In this document: positions 6,478 to 15,193 of the stretch, in pieces
How positions within the stretch are numbered: the first letter of the stretch is position 1
Layout: every line of letters begins with the position of its first letter
DNA from: CAMLOF01 sp041913045
GTDB lineage: Bacteria; Pseudomonadota; Gammaproteobacteria; Burkholderiales; Burkholderiaceae_C
Assembly: GCA_041913045.1 (NCBI GenBank)
Contig: JAYSGB010000034.1
Span: 1 to 45,591, forward strand
Direction: 5' to 3'
Length of the DNA stretch: 45,591 nt
Position numbers and translations under genes: made by a program
Notes under the pieces: generated by a model
Database searches by the model: none
The model's input: the letters and a program-made list of their open reading frames with translations, nothing else
What the model was told of the DNA's origin: nothing

Positions 6478-7517
6478 GTGATCACCCCCATGGTGGCGAT
6501 CTGCCCCGTGGTGTGCAGCACGTTGGCAGCAGGGGCGGACATGACGTGGTCAGTCTCACCAGCGGCCACAGAGACGGCCTCGCGCAGGTGCGAGATGAGG
6601 ATCGTGCCGCCCGGCTCTGCCTCACGCCTCAGCCCGTCTTCCAGTTCGGCCTGCACGGCCGCTCGCACGGCGGCTGTGTCTGGCGTGAGCTGGATCGTGA
6701 AGTCCAGTGGCGTGGCCACGGGGGCCACAACGAACAACGCGGCTGTGACGGGGCGCACAGCGTCCAGCGCGGCCTGCACGGCGTCAACCTCGCCCGCGTC
6801 GGGGATGGGATTGGCGTCATCATCACGCATGAAGCGCAGCACCACGGTGCCTTGGCCTTGCTCGCCCGGATAGACCCAGGCGCGTGTGACGCCACTCACG
6901 TCCAGCGCCCAATCGATGTAGTCGTCCTGGCTGCCGCCGTTGGGCGCGCGCTGAATGCGCCGCAGGATGCGGGCGCGGTAGTCTTCGTCGCCTTCCTGGT
7001 CGGCACCACCGGCCAAGGCCGTGTAGGCCATGGCCGCAGAACTCACCCCAGCAATGGGCGTGGTGAGCGTGAGGGGCGTGTTGATGCCGGTGTTACCGCC
7101 CTGGCCCGCTGTGCTGGCTGCCAAGGCCACCAGCGCCTGGCCTGCTGCGATCGTCGCTTCCACGGTGGTGACGTACAGCACGCCATCAGCGCGGCGCAGC
7201 TCGGTGCCTGCGGCGATCACCGTGCCATCGGCGCCGGTGAAGCGCGCCGTGCCGCTGGCCGCCACGGCCTCATTGCGTGTGACGCCCCAGCGTGCCCCAT
7301 GTTCGTCCAGGTACTCGGCCTCGGCCTGGTCGGGCCAGGCCTGGCGGTTGAGCCATTCGGCGTATTGGTACAGGGCGGCCAGGCCACCTGCCACCACGCG
7401 GTTGATGACACCTACCAGGCTGCGGCGCACGCGCGCCAGCACGCCAGGCAGGCGGCTCTCGATCTCGGTGGCGCCAGCGTCGATCAGCTGCGGCAGCGTG
7501 GGGCGTTCAAAGGGCAT
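6468..7517 (-). CDS. Baseplate wedge protein J (Mu gp47-like)
   Basis: This 349-aa protein matches the Baseplate_J family: MPFERPTLPQLIDAGATEIE at the start, the central EYLDEHGARWGVTR and ALAGGADQEGDEDYRARILRR motifs, then GSQDDYIDWALDVSGVTRAWVYPGEQG and a C-terminal domain. It forms the wedge arms of the contractile-tail baseplate. It begins one base after the gp46-like stop. Length agrees with Mu gp47. Confidence 0.92.
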   Translation of the reverse strand: MPFERPTLPQLIDAGATEIESRLPGVLARVRRSLVGVINRVVAGGLAALYQYAEWLNRQAWPDQAEAEYLDEHGARWGVTRNEAVAASGTARFTGADGTVIAAGTELRRADGVLYVTTVEATIAAGQALVALAASTAGQGGNTGINTPLTLTTPIAGVSSAAMAYTALAGGADQEGDEDYRARILRRIQRAPNGGSQDDYIDWALDVSGVTRAWVYPGEQGQGTVVLRFMRDDDANPIPDAGEVDAVQAALDAVRPVTAALFVVAPVATPLDFTIQLTPDTAAVRAAVQAELEDGLRREAEPGGTILISHLREAVSVAAGETDHVMSAPAANVLHTTGQIATMGVITWV

Positions 7518-7988
7518 TCAATGCACCTCTGCGGCCAGCTGCCATTGTTGGGTTGTGTCGGCCCACTCGAAGCGGTACCGGCGCGAACCAGCCACCAGCG
7601 CAATGTCCACCTGCGCCACCAGCCAGCCCATCCTGGGGGCGAACACGGCCACGTCAACGGCGCTGGCCAGGCCATCGTCAATGAGCCACTGCAAGGCCTC
7701 GGCCACGAAGGCGCGGGCGCGCATGATGGTCTGTGTGAGTTGCTTTTCGCGGGCCAGCAGCCACAACCGGCTGCCGAACTGGTCACTGCCGTCGCTGTAG
7801 GTGTCTGCCCACCAGCCACGGCGGTCGGCGCCTGCGGGCACGTCGCTGGCCAAGGCGGTGCGATCGGTCAGCAGCGACAGCACCACAGCCGTGGTGAGGG
7901 ACGCGTCGCCCGTCAGGTCGGCCTTGAGCACGTCCAACGAAATGTCGAACGCGTCCAGGGTGGGGTTGTAGCTGAGCGCCAGGTCCAT
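7518..7988 (-). CDS. Baseplate wedge protein, Mu gp46-like
   Basis: The 156-aa product has the GP46 family pattern: an early DLTGDASLTTAVVLSLLTDR, then RRGWWADTYSDGSDQFGSRLWLLAREK, the segment with W-W-x-D typical of gp46 and of gp25-like lysozyme-fold wedges. It links wedge and sheath. It lies between the spike and J genes as in Mu, with a 52-bp gap to the spike gene. Confidence 0.88.
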   Translation of the reverse strand: MDLALSYNPTLDAFDISLDVLKADLTGDASLTTAVVLSLLTDRTALASDVPAGADRRGWWADTYSDGSDQFGSRLWLLAREKQLTQTIMRARAFVAEALQWLIDDGLASAVDVAVFAPRMGWLVAQVDIALVAGSRRYRFEWADTTQQWQLAAEVH

Positions 7989-8040
7989 GCCGAAAGTTTC
8001 GGCGGCTGGCTTGCCGGTGTCCGCTAAACCGGGTTAGCTG

Positions 8041-8535
8041 CTACGAGGGTGGGCTGGTGCTACCCGGGCCGGGCTGGATGCCGCCGTGCACGTGCGTGGC
8101 CCCGACGTTGACGCCATTGTGCGTGAAGGTGTCGCTCACGATCTGCACGCCGGGCGCTTCCAGCGTGAGTAGCGTGTTGGCCTTCACATGCACCAGGTCA
8201 CGCCCGAGCTTCACGAACTGGCCCTGGTCATCGTACAGGGCCACCTCGCCCGCCTGCAGGGTAATGCGGTAGCGGCGGTCATCCACGTTGATGACCACTA
8301 GATGGTCGGTGCTGCCGCCCACAGCCAGGCCGATGCCTTCGGCGCCAGGCAAGGGCACGCTGGTGAAGCCGTAGTGCTGGAAGTGTTCCACACGGTCGCG
8401 CACCTGGTCCGCGCCCAGTTGCACCTGTACGGTCTGCATCTTGGTGGCGTCGTTGACCAGGTTGACCACGGCACGGGCAATGGCCAAACGCACACGACCC
8501 GCCACGCGACCGATGGCACGCTGCAGAGGGCTCAC
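8041..8535 (-). CDS. Baseplate central spike, Mu gp45-like (gpV)
   Basis: This protein forms the membrane-piercing needle at the tail tip. It has the OB-fold region (QTVQVQLGADQVRDRVEHFQ), a beta-helix stem (INVDDRRYRITLQAGEVALYDDQGQ) and an apex with H-x-H (THVHGG), the iron-binding motif of spike tips. I choose the GTG at 8535 because it overlaps the hub stop (GTGA) and has GGGAG seven bases upstream; an ATG at 8568 adds 11 residues but lacks a ribosome-binding site. Confidence 0.85.
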   Translation of the reverse strand: MSPLQRAIGRVAGRVRLAIARAVVNLVNDATKMQTVQVQLGADQVRDRVEHFQHYGFTSVPLPGAEGIGLAVGGSTDHLVVINVDDRRYRITLQAGEVALYDDQGQFVKLGRDLVHVKANTLLTLEAPGVQIVSDTFTHNGVNVGATHVHGGIQPGPGSTSPPS

Positions 8536-9638
8536 TGGCCATCTCCCGCTGGAGGAGTCCGCATCCACGAAGGAACGAATCCGTCACCTTCCTTCTTCTT
8601 GCGTTGGCGGGTTGGTGCCCCTTGCAGATCGAAGGTCTCAGGCAAGGTGAACTCCAGCTCCGTGGTAGTGCCCTGGTCGTCCAGTTGGTACTTGCAGCTG
8701 ACGATCAGCATCTCCTGGCTCAGGTTCATGCGTGGGCTGTGGATGTGCACCAGGGTGTTCGGCAACCACAGCGCACCGGTGGCGCCTTCGTTCTCCATGC
8801 GCCAGCCCACCACTGTGCAGGTGCCGCGCTTGCCCCGGCCCATGCGCACCTGCGTTTCCCACGTGGCGCGCTCGGCCAGCCCCTTGCTGGTGCTGCCGTG
8901 CTCTGACATGACGATCAGCGGCCGGTAGCGGTTGATTTCCGCATCCTTGGCACTGGCCTTGATGTGCGCGGCCGCCGCGCCGTAGCCGTCGTCGTCACCC
9001 GCTACCTGGGACTTGACGATGATCTCGGAATGGCGCGCCATCCAGCTGTGGCTGGCCTTGATGCGCTTGATGTTGAGCCCTTCCACCAGGCGCACCGGGT
9101 TGACCTGCGCACTGGCACGGGTCAGCAGCAAGCGGCCATCTGCGGTGCTGGTGGCCAGCACGCCGCGCAGGCGGCAGGCGCGGTCGATGGCGTCAAAGGC
9201 GGTTTCGCCGTCTTCCAGGGCAAAGGTCTTGAAGACGTCGCCGGTGCTGGTGGCTACCGTGACCACGATGCCGAACGGCGCGGCGAGGTCTTTGACGATC
9301 TGCTCCAGGCGCGCACCGCGCCACTGGCCAGTCTTGTGGATGGCAGAGCAGTCCACCAGGTCGCCGGTGCGGTCGCGGCCTTCCACGCGAATCATGCTCG
9401 ACGTCTCTGTCATGTCGGGTTCGAACAGGTCGATGTGCCCGGTGATCACGGTCTCACCATCCAGCCGCACCTCGCACGCCAGGCCTTCGCGCAGGCCCAC
9501 TGTGTCGTCCACGCCTGGCCAACGGCTGGTCAGCTCCAGGGCAAAGCCACCGGCAATCTGCTCCAGGCCGCGCTGGATTTCGACACGCTTCCAGCCGCCC
9601 CAGGCCTGGCCGTTGACCAGCAGCTCGCAGCGGCTCAC
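8532..9638 (-). CDS. Baseplate hub protein (Mu gp44/P, gpD-like)
   Basis: This 368-aa protein is the Mu P/late control D type hub that joins the tube to the spike. The N-terminus MSRCELLVNGQAWGGWKRVE, the barrel segment FEPDMTETSSMIRVEGRDRTGDLVDCS and LNIKRIKASHSWMARHSEIIVKSQ match the family. It overlaps the upstream N-like gene by 4 bp (ATGA at 9638). The last 30 residues are basic (TRQRKKKEGDGF). Confidence 0.9.
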   Translation of the reverse strand: MSRCELLVNGQAWGGWKRVEIQRGLEQIAGGFALELTSRWPGVDDTVGLREGLACEVRLDGETVITGHIDLFEPDMTETSSMIRVEGRDRTGDLVDCSAIHKTGQWRGARLEQIVKDLAAPFGIVVTVATSTGDVFKTFALEDGETAFDAIDRACRLRGVLATSTADGRLLLTRASAQVNPVRLVEGLNIKRIKASHSWMARHSEIIVKSQVAGDDDGYGAAAAHIKASAKDAEINRYRPLIVMSEHGSTSKGLAERATWETQVRMGRGKRGTCTVVGWRMENEGATGALWLPNTLVHIHSPRMNLSQEMLIVSCKYQLDDQGTTTELEFTLPETFDLQGAPTRQRKKKEGDGFVPSWMRTPPAGDGQ

Positions 9639-10834
9639 AGCAGGATCTCCAGCGGCCCGGCTGGCACGAACGCGGGATGGCGCACAGCGTTGCGCGCCAC
9701 GAGTTCGTCGGCCCGGCCCGCGTCCTGGTAGATGCGGTGGGCCAACACCAGCGCAGGCAGCACGGCCTGTGGGGTGTAGGTGGACGCCTCCCGCAGCAGC
9801 TCGGCGCGACGCTGTACATCGGTCACCACGGCACCACGCACGCGCTGCAGGGCGCTGGCCACGGCCACGGGCGGGTCGGCACGCTCCAGCTCGTCGTCCA
9901 CCTGGTCCAGCAGGCGGTCCCGCAGTGCGCGGGCTTGGGCAGCCGTCAGGTCTTGCTCGCCCAACGCAACGGCAAGCACACGGGCCTGGGTGGCCAGTGC
10001 TGCACGCCGCTGCAGGTCGGCACGCGCCTGTTCGTTGGCGATCAGGCGAGCGCGGGTGGACCCGGCCAGCGCCGTGGTGGTGGGCCGTGGGTTGCCGCGA
10101 AACTGGCTGGCCAGCTCCGACAAGGCCAGCAACGGCCGGGCCACGCCAGTGCTCAACTGCGTCCCCAGACCTGTGATTTCCTGGGCCAGCGTCAACGGCG
10201 TGCGCAGCAAGGTACTCAGGCGGGCGCTGATGGTGCCGATGCTGCCGATGGCGGCCCCCAGTTGCGCGGTGCTGGTGACCTGGCGTACCAGCTTCAAGCG
10301 CTCTTCAAGGTCCGCCTGCAGGTCTTTGAGCGCCTGGTCAAATGTCACGCTGGAGCCAGACACCTCAAACACCTCGGCAAAGTCTTCGGCTGTGGCTGTA
10401 TCCAGCACGTCGGCCGTGCGACTCACATGCACAGCCGAATCAGCCACCGCCTTCGGGAACTCGTTCGACCCGTGCTCCACGAAGGTGATGGAAAACCGCG
10501 CCATACCGCCTTCGCGCTGACTCTCCTTCACCGATACATAGTCCTGCACCGCCACCAGGACATGCCCGTAGCGCGGGTGCACCAGCTCGCCAGGCCCGGC
10601 TGCTTCGATGGCGGCCATCAACGCGTCGCGGCGCTGCAGATAGTCGTCGCCTATGACGTAGGCTTCCACCACGTACTGGCGGGCACGGCGGCCCATGTCC
10701 TCGGTGTAGGGTCGGTCGCGAAGCGGGTATTCGTGCAGCACGGTGCGTCGGCCCACACGGGCCTCGGCGTCCGTGGTCTGGAACGGTACACCCCGGAAGG
10801 TGGCCTGCGTTTTGAGGTTGTCGCGCCAGGTCAT
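9635..10834 (-). CDS. Tail/DNA circularisation protein N (Mu gp43-like)
   Basis: The 399-aa protein begins MTWRDNLKTQATFRGVPFQT and continues with GRRTVLHEYPLRDRPYTEDMG, the DNA_circ_N signature. In Mu this protein is part of the baseplate and is thought to enter with the DNA and help circularise it. The C-terminal two thirds are long helices rich in Ala, Leu and Arg. It is coupled to the tape-measure gene (stop/start overlap at 10834) and to the hub gene. Confidence 0.88.
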   Translation of the reverse strand: MTWRDNLKTQATFRGVPFQTTDAEARVGRRTVLHEYPLRDRPYTEDMGRRARQYVVEAYVIGDDYLQRRDALMAAIEAAGPGELVHPRYGHVLVAVQDYVSVKESQREGGMARFSITFVEHGSNEFPKAVADSAVHVSRTADVLDTATAEDFAEVFEVSGSSVTFDQALKDLQADLEERLKLVRQVTSTAQLGAAIGSIGTISARLSTLLRTPLTLAQEITGLGTQLSTGVARPLLALSELASQFRGNPRPTTTALAGSTRARLIANEQARADLQRRAALATQARVLAVALGEQDLTAAQARALRDRLLDQVDDELERADPPVAVASALQRVRGAVVTDVQRRAELLREASTYTPQAVLPALVLAHRIYQDAGRADELVARNAVRHPAFVPAGPLEILL

Positions 10835-12657
10835 CAGTACCCCGCCCCAAGGTTGGTAGAGCCGACGTCGGCACGCAGAGGAATCCGCGGGTTGGTATAG
10901 AACAGGTCGGCATCCACGCCCACACCAGGTGCCGACAGCACGCGCACCATCACCTCGCCCTTGAACTCCGAACGGCGGATGGCCCGCTCCAACTCGACAG
11001 CGGCCTTGTCAGGTTGGGCCCGTGCGGCCTTTTGCGCCTCGTATTCTTGGCGGACAGCGGTGGCTGCTTCCTGGTTGCCGAAGAAGGCCAAGGTCTTGGC
11101 GATGCCACGGCCAATCACGTTACTGACGGCCGTGCCCTCGATGGCCTTGGAGATGAGGGTGCCGACTGCCCAGCCGCCCGCAGCGGCCAGTCCGACGCCG
11201 CCCAACATCCGGCCAGCGGCCAGCATGCGGGCCATGGCCGTGCCGCTTGCAGCACCCGCTGCACCTGCAGCCGCCGCACCGACCCCGCCCGCACCACCAC
11301 CGTTCATCTCGGCCCAGTTGGTCACGTAAACAGGCGTTACACCTGCCGCCTCCAATGCCTTGCCGGTGGCCACGCCAGCACCCAAACCACCTGCGCGACC
11401 TACCAGACCACGCAGCAAAGGGGGCAAGAAGCGGGACGCCGCATATAAGCCTGCCGCTCCTACAGCAGCTCCACCGATGAGCTGCCCCCCGGTGAGTCCA
11501 GCACCGCCTTTATCCTGGCTGTCCAGGGAATACTGGATCAACCGAGATAGCACAGAGTTGATCGGCCGGGCAAACCCCTCCGCCGCCTCGCGCAACGTGT
11601 TCTTCAGGCGGGACGACTGGTCCACGGCGTTGTTCAACGCATCTGGCAAATCGCGCTCCAGCGTGCCACCAGCGTTCTTGATCAACTGCTCGAACTCACG
11701 GATGTTCTCCAGGCCCGAACCGCCCAGCAACGCCGACAGCCCGCGCTGGGTGTCCAGGTCGGCCTGGCCGAATGCCTTGTTGACGAAGCTGAACCGCTGG
11801 GCATCGGTGGTGAGCTTCTGGTACCGGGTGCGCAGTTCCTCCAGAACCGTGATCGGGTTGCGGCGGGAACCATCGCGGGCAAAGAACGTGACGCCAGTGG
11901 CCTTCTCGGCGTCTTTGGCGTACTTGGCGTTGGTAAACAGGCGCAGCGTAGAGTCGGCCAGCGTGGCCAGACGCTCGGGCTGCTTCTCGATCATCGACAG
12001 ACCTTCAATGAAGGCGAGCGTGCCCTGGAACGACAATCCGGCGGTCTGGGCACGCTGGGCTACGCGGGAAAAGATGTCGCTGAGGTTCTCCAGTTCGGCG
12101 TTGCCAAGGCGGCCTGCCACGGTCATTTCGTCAAGCATCTGCTTGGCCACACCGGCCTTGGCCAGGTCAAAGTTGAAGTTGGCGGCGCCCACCGTCAGGC
12201 CGCTGCTGAGCACCTGCTCACTCGCACCCGTCACCACCCGGGCCGGGCCAATGGCTTCTGTGGTGCGCATGGCCTGCTGGTAGTTCAAACCCGCTTGAAT
12301 GAGGGCATTGAAGCCCCCAATGGTGTCCTCCACCACGCCGCCTTCGCGGCGCACCAGGTCAAAGACGCGCCGGTAGGCTTCCTCTTGCTCCTTGACGGTC
12401 ATGCCCGCAGTCAGGCGCACCTGAGTCAGAGTCTTGTCGAGCTGGGCCGACTGGCGCTGCAGCTGCACCAAGCCGACTCCCAGCCCCAGGCTGGCCAACT
12501 TGCCTTGCGTGCTGCTCCAGGCCTGCTGGATGCGCGCGAACTCGGAACGCACCGCACTGCCCATGCTCCGGGTGGCGTCCGCAGCCTGGCGTGTGGCCCG
12601 CAGGAAGCTGGCCGCATTGCCGTCCACCCGGACGCCGACGGTGTAAGTGGTGCTCAC
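10834..12657 (-). CDS. Tail tape measure protein
   Basis: This 607-aa protein sets tail length. It begins with STTYTVGVRVDGNAASFLRA and a long helical region (QAADATRSMGSAVRSEFAR), then a TP901-type tape-measure core with KEQEEAYRRVFDLVRREGGV and ATLADSTLRLFTNAKYAKDA. Two Ala/Gly-rich hydrophobic stretches follow (about 395-430 and 455-515), which may insert in the host membrane during injection. It lies directly after the frameshifted gp41/gp42 genes, its usual place. Confidence 0.9.
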   Translation of the reverse strand: MSTTYTVGVRVDGNAASFLRATRQAADATRSMGSAVRSEFARIQQAWSSTQGKLASLGLGVGLVQLQRQSAQLDKTLTQVRLTAGMTVKEQEEAYRRVFDLVRREGGVVEDTIGGFNALIQAGLNYQQAMRTTEAIGPARVVTGASEQVLSSGLTVGAANFNFDLAKAGVAKQMLDEMTVAGRLGNAELENLSDIFSRVAQRAQTAGLSFQGTLAFIEGLSMIEKQPERLATLADSTLRLFTNAKYAKDAEKATGVTFFARDGSRRNPITVLEELRTRYQKLTTDAQRFSFVNKAFGQADLDTQRGLSALLGGSGLENIREFEQLIKNAGGTLERDLPDALNNAVDQSSRLKNTLREAAEGFARPINSVLSRLIQYSLDSQDKGGAGLTGGQLIGGAAVGAAGLYAASRFLPPLLRGLVGRAGGLGAGVATGKALEAAGVTPVYVTNWAEMNGGGAGGVGAAAAGAAGAASGTAMARMLAAGRMLGGVGLAAAGGWAVGTLISKAIEGTAVSNVIGRGIAKTLAFFGNQEAATAVRQEYEAQKAARAQPDKAAVELERAIRRSEFKGEVMVRVLSAPGVGVDADLFYTNPRIPLRADVGSTNLGAGY

Positions 12658-12815
12658 GTCTGGTCCTCGGTTCCCAGTTCAACGATACGTTTGACGTAGA
12701 AGTCCATCTCGGCCTGGCTCAATGACAGGATCTCGGCCCGGCTCCAGCCGAACTTCATGGCCAGCAACATCACCTTGTCCAGCAACGGCTTGCGCTGCTG
12801 GATCAGCCTTCCCCC
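12654..12815 (-). CDS. gp42-like extension made by -1 frameshifting of the tail chaperone
   Basis: This frame is open across the end of the gp41 gene and has no convincing start or ribosome site of its own. Its product reads GRLIQQRKPLLDKVMLLAMKF, then GWSRAEILSLSQAEMDFYVKRIVEL, the gp42 type (phage_TAC) seen between gp41 and tape measure in contractile phages. Slippage on GGGGG (12815-12811) joins it to gp41 in the -1 frame. The long form is needed for tail assembly; G/GT proteins of lambda act similarly. Its stop overlaps the tape-measure start by 4 bp. Confidence 0.7.
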   Translation of the reverse strand, partial: GGRLIQQRKPLLDKVMLLAMKFGWSRAEILSLSQAEMDFYVKRIVELGTEDQT

Positions 12816-13093
12816 AGGGCCTCCGCCTCCCGCATGGCATCGGCCACCTCGCCGAACTGCGCCGGGCGCATGCCCATGAAGTGGGATGCCACGAATGGTC
12901 CGGTGAAGCTGCCCGCACGCACCACGGTGCGGCAAGCCATCTGCACGTTGAAGCTGTTGGGCTGCAGGGGCGTAGCCTCTTTTTCCGCATCGCAGATGTC
13001 CGACATGGTCGGCGGGCGGACCTCGATCTCAGTGGCTTCCTGGCCCCCAACCCTCCACGGCTTCTTCAACGATTTGATGATGGTGTGTGACAT
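12803..13093 (-). CDS. Tail assembly chaperone, Mu gp41-like
   Basis: The 96-aa protein reads MSHTIIKSLKKPWRVGGQEATEIEV in two parts, then MSDICDAEKEAT, VQMACRTVVRAGSFTG and MRPAQFGEVADAMREA: the gp41 pattern of the tail tube assembly chaperone family. It coats the tape measure during tail growth. It ends ALGEG followed by TGA at 12803, just after a GGGGG run. The same mRNA can be read in the -1 frame to give the gp42 extension. Confidence 0.85.
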   Translation of the reverse strand: MSHTIIKSLKKPWRVGGQEATEIEVRPPTMSDICDAEKEATPLQPNSFNVQMACRTVVRAGSFTGPFVASHFMGMRPAQFGEVADAMREAEALGEG

Positions 13094-13137
13094 GCGTGAT
13101 TTCCTTTAAACCGGGTTTCAAATGGGCAGTGACGCCA

Positions 13138-13488
13138 TCACCCTTCAATGCATTCCTGCGCCTGGAACTGCAGCGTGACTTCGCCCTTGTTCACCTTGGG
13201 CGGCATGGATGACCATGCATTGACCAGCGTGTACACGCGGCCCGTATCGGTTTCAAACGTCAGGGTGCCATCCCGGAACGCATGCAACTCGGTCAGCGAC
13301 GTTTCGGCGGTGTGGTTGATCGTGCAATCCACGGTGGGGGCCGTAACCGATTCGCTGAATCCGTCCACCCCTGCATCGCTGATGGCCGCATCGCGCTTCA
13401 CGCCACCCGTGTCCAGGCTCGCGCCCTCTTTGGATCGAATGCGCTGGCCGTTGAGCGCAATGAATACACGGCCGGTAACTTGGGGCAT
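13138..13488 (-). CDS. Tail tube protein (Mu gpM-like)
   Basis: The 116-aa protein begins MPQVTGRVFIALNGQRIRSK and continues GASLDTGGVKRDAA, TVDCTINHTAETSL and LTFETDTGRVYTLVNAW. These match the Mu tail tube family, the inner tube through which DNA passes. It directly follows the sheath gene, as in all Mu-like phages. Confidence 0.9.
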   Translation of the reverse strand: MPQVTGRVFIALNGQRIRSKEGASLDTGGVKRDAAISDAGVDGFSESVTAPTVDCTINHTAETSLTELHAFRDGTLTFETDTGRVYTLVNAWSSMPPKVNKGEVTLQFQAQECIEG

Positions 13489-13496
13489 GGCTTACC

Positions 13497-14969
13497 TCAC
13501 AGAATGAATTGAACGGACGCGGCAAACACCCGAAATTGGTTGACCACGTCGGGCGGCAGAATGCAATTGACGCGGTTGCGGTCCGACATCGAACGCACCA
13601 CGATCAAATCGTTCTTGAATTGATCGAACCCTTCCAGGATGCCCGCCAATTCCAACTGCCGGGCCACATCCAGCAATTCGCTTTTGATGATGGACGGCGT
13701 GGCAATGGCTTGACCAGGTGCGAAATTGGTGCCGTCGTCGGCCAGCTTGTGGCGCGGGAAACGCAATGCAACGCGCGCCCGGAAGGCGTAACGCATGTAA
13801 TCGACCGTCCATTTGGTTTCCAGGTCCAAATAGCTCACGTCGTCAATGCCGTAGGCGTTGGTCTGGTAGGTGGTCACCACGCGCTCAATCAGCACGTTGC
13901 CGCCCTGGTCCACCGTGAAGGTGCTGATGCCGTCGCGCAGCAGCAGGTTCCGCTCCTGCCGCGTGAAGCGGTCGGCCAGGGCCGGGGGCAACACGCCTGG
14001 CAGTGCCAGCGTCTGCAACGGGCGGGCCGGGTCGATGGCGCCGTTGAACTCACATACCGCAGCAAATACGGCGGCCCACTGGTAGGCTGGGGTGGGCGCG
14101 GACTTGACCCCGATGAAGGTGCTGTGCGGGCTGTTGCGGGCAGAACCAGCGGTGGTCAGCGCACCGTGGGTGCCACGGATGGCACCGAAAAGGTGACCCG
14201 CCCGCATGTCCATGCCGCCCCAGCGGCTGGCCAGCTCGGTCTCGATGGCCACGATGCTGGCCGTGTCGGTGTACGGCGTGACGATGGTGTAGAACGACTC
14301 CAGGCTGATGGCCGCCAGGGCGGTGGCCACGTCCGGGTTACCCGAACCTGCGACGCCAGCGGCGATGGCCACCGTCACGCCCTTGGGGCCCACGTCGTCG
14401 GCGTAGTAGTTCATGCGCACGTCGATATCGCTACCAAACTGGCCCTTGTGCCGCGCGGTCAGGGTCACCACACCGGCGGCAGATGAAGCCGTCACCGGGC
14501 CGTCTGCCCAGGCGTTCACGGCGGCGGCCATGGCCGTGGCGATGGTGGCGGCGCTGTCGTTGAGCGACACGCCCACGCTGATCTTCGTGCCGTTGATGTA
14601 CAGCGCCAGCGTGCCCGGCTCGGCCGTGGTCACCGTTACCGTGGCGGTGAACGTGGCTTGCACGCCCGCCACCAGGTCGGCCAGGCCAATGGCCCACATG
14701 TCGCTTTCCTTGTTGGCGGCGCGGGCGGCGGTCAGCATTTCATGCAGCACCGAGCCACGGCCAAACAGGCCCGCAGCCTCGGCCGCCGAGTTGATGCGCT
14801 GCAGGGTGCCCACAGCCGCCGTGCCGGTGGCCAGCTTGTTGCCGATGAACAGCATGCGGCGGTTCATGCTGGGCAGGCCGCGCACCGCCTTGCTGTTGTC
14901 GATCTCGACGTATTGGCCCGGGGTGCGGATGTCGATGGGAATGGTGTTGAACGTGATGTTGTCCGGCAT
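13497..14969 (-). CDS. Contractile tail sheath protein (Mu gpL-like)
   Basis: The 490-aa protein has the sheath signature: ITFNTIPIDIRTPGQYVEID at the start, a variable Ala-rich outer domain (about 95-210), and the conserved C-terminal domain with TFTVDQGGNVLIERVVTTYQ, then SYLDLETKWTVDYMRYAFR and VRSMSDRNRVNCILPPDVVNQ. It makes the contractile outer tube. Start and length fit Mu L (495 aa). Confidence 0.93.
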   Translation of the reverse strand: MPDNITFNTIPIDIRTPGQYVEIDNSKAVRGLPSMNRRMLFIGNKLATGTAAVGTLQRINSAAEAAGLFGRGSVLHEMLTAARAANKESDMWAIGLADLVAGVQATFTATVTVTTAEPGTLALYINGTKISVGVSLNDSAATIATAMAAAVNAWADGPVTASSAAGVVTLTARHKGQFGSDIDVRMNYYADDVGPKGVTVAIAAGVAGSGNPDVATALAAISLESFYTIVTPYTDTASIVAIETELASRWGGMDMRAGHLFGAIRGTHGALTTAGSARNSPHSTFIGVKSAPTPAYQWAAVFAAVCEFNGAIDPARPLQTLALPGVLPPALADRFTRQERNLLLRDGISTFTVDQGGNVLIERVVTTYQTNAYGIDDVSYLDLETKWTVDYMRYAFRARVALRFPRHKLADDGTNFAPGQAIATPSIIKSELLDVARQLELAGILEGFDQFKNDLIVVRSMSDRNRVNCILPPDVVNQFRVFAASVQFIL

Positions 14970-14992
14970 GGCGCTCTCCAGTCAGGTGTCGG

Positions 14993-15193
14993 TTACTTCT
15001 TCTCGCCCTTGGAGGCGGGTTTGCCCTCGGCGGGGATGTCGGCGGGTTTGGCCAGCAGCACGTCGCCGTCGGCCAGGCGGCGCAGCCAGTAGCTGTCGCG
15101 GTTGACTTCTTCCCCGGCCTCGGCCAGGTAGCCGCCCACGGGCTTGCGCACGGTCAGGCCGGGCGCGGGTTGAATGAAGATGCGTTCGCTCAT
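14993..15193 (-). CDS. Small phage protein, DUF2635 (Mu gp38-like)
   Basis: The 66-aa product MSERIFIQPAPGLTVRKPVG, then VNRDSYWLRRLADGDVLL, matches DUF2635, which lies just before the sheath in Mu-like phages; function unknown. ATG at 15193 overlaps the upstream stop (ATGA); longer frames upstream are not supported. The tail is Lys-rich. Confidence 0.8.
   Translation of the reverse strand: MSERIFIQPAPGLTVRKPVGGYLAEAGEEVNRDSYWLRRLADGDVLLAKPADIPAEGKPASKGEKK

Noticed and set aside
6432..8027. Long plus-strand frame of 531 codons, and similar plus-strand frames over the late operon
   Set aside because: They are antisense to well-recognised baseplate and head genes, lack ribosome sites and are Arg/His/Gly-rich in the way expected from high-GC opposite strands.
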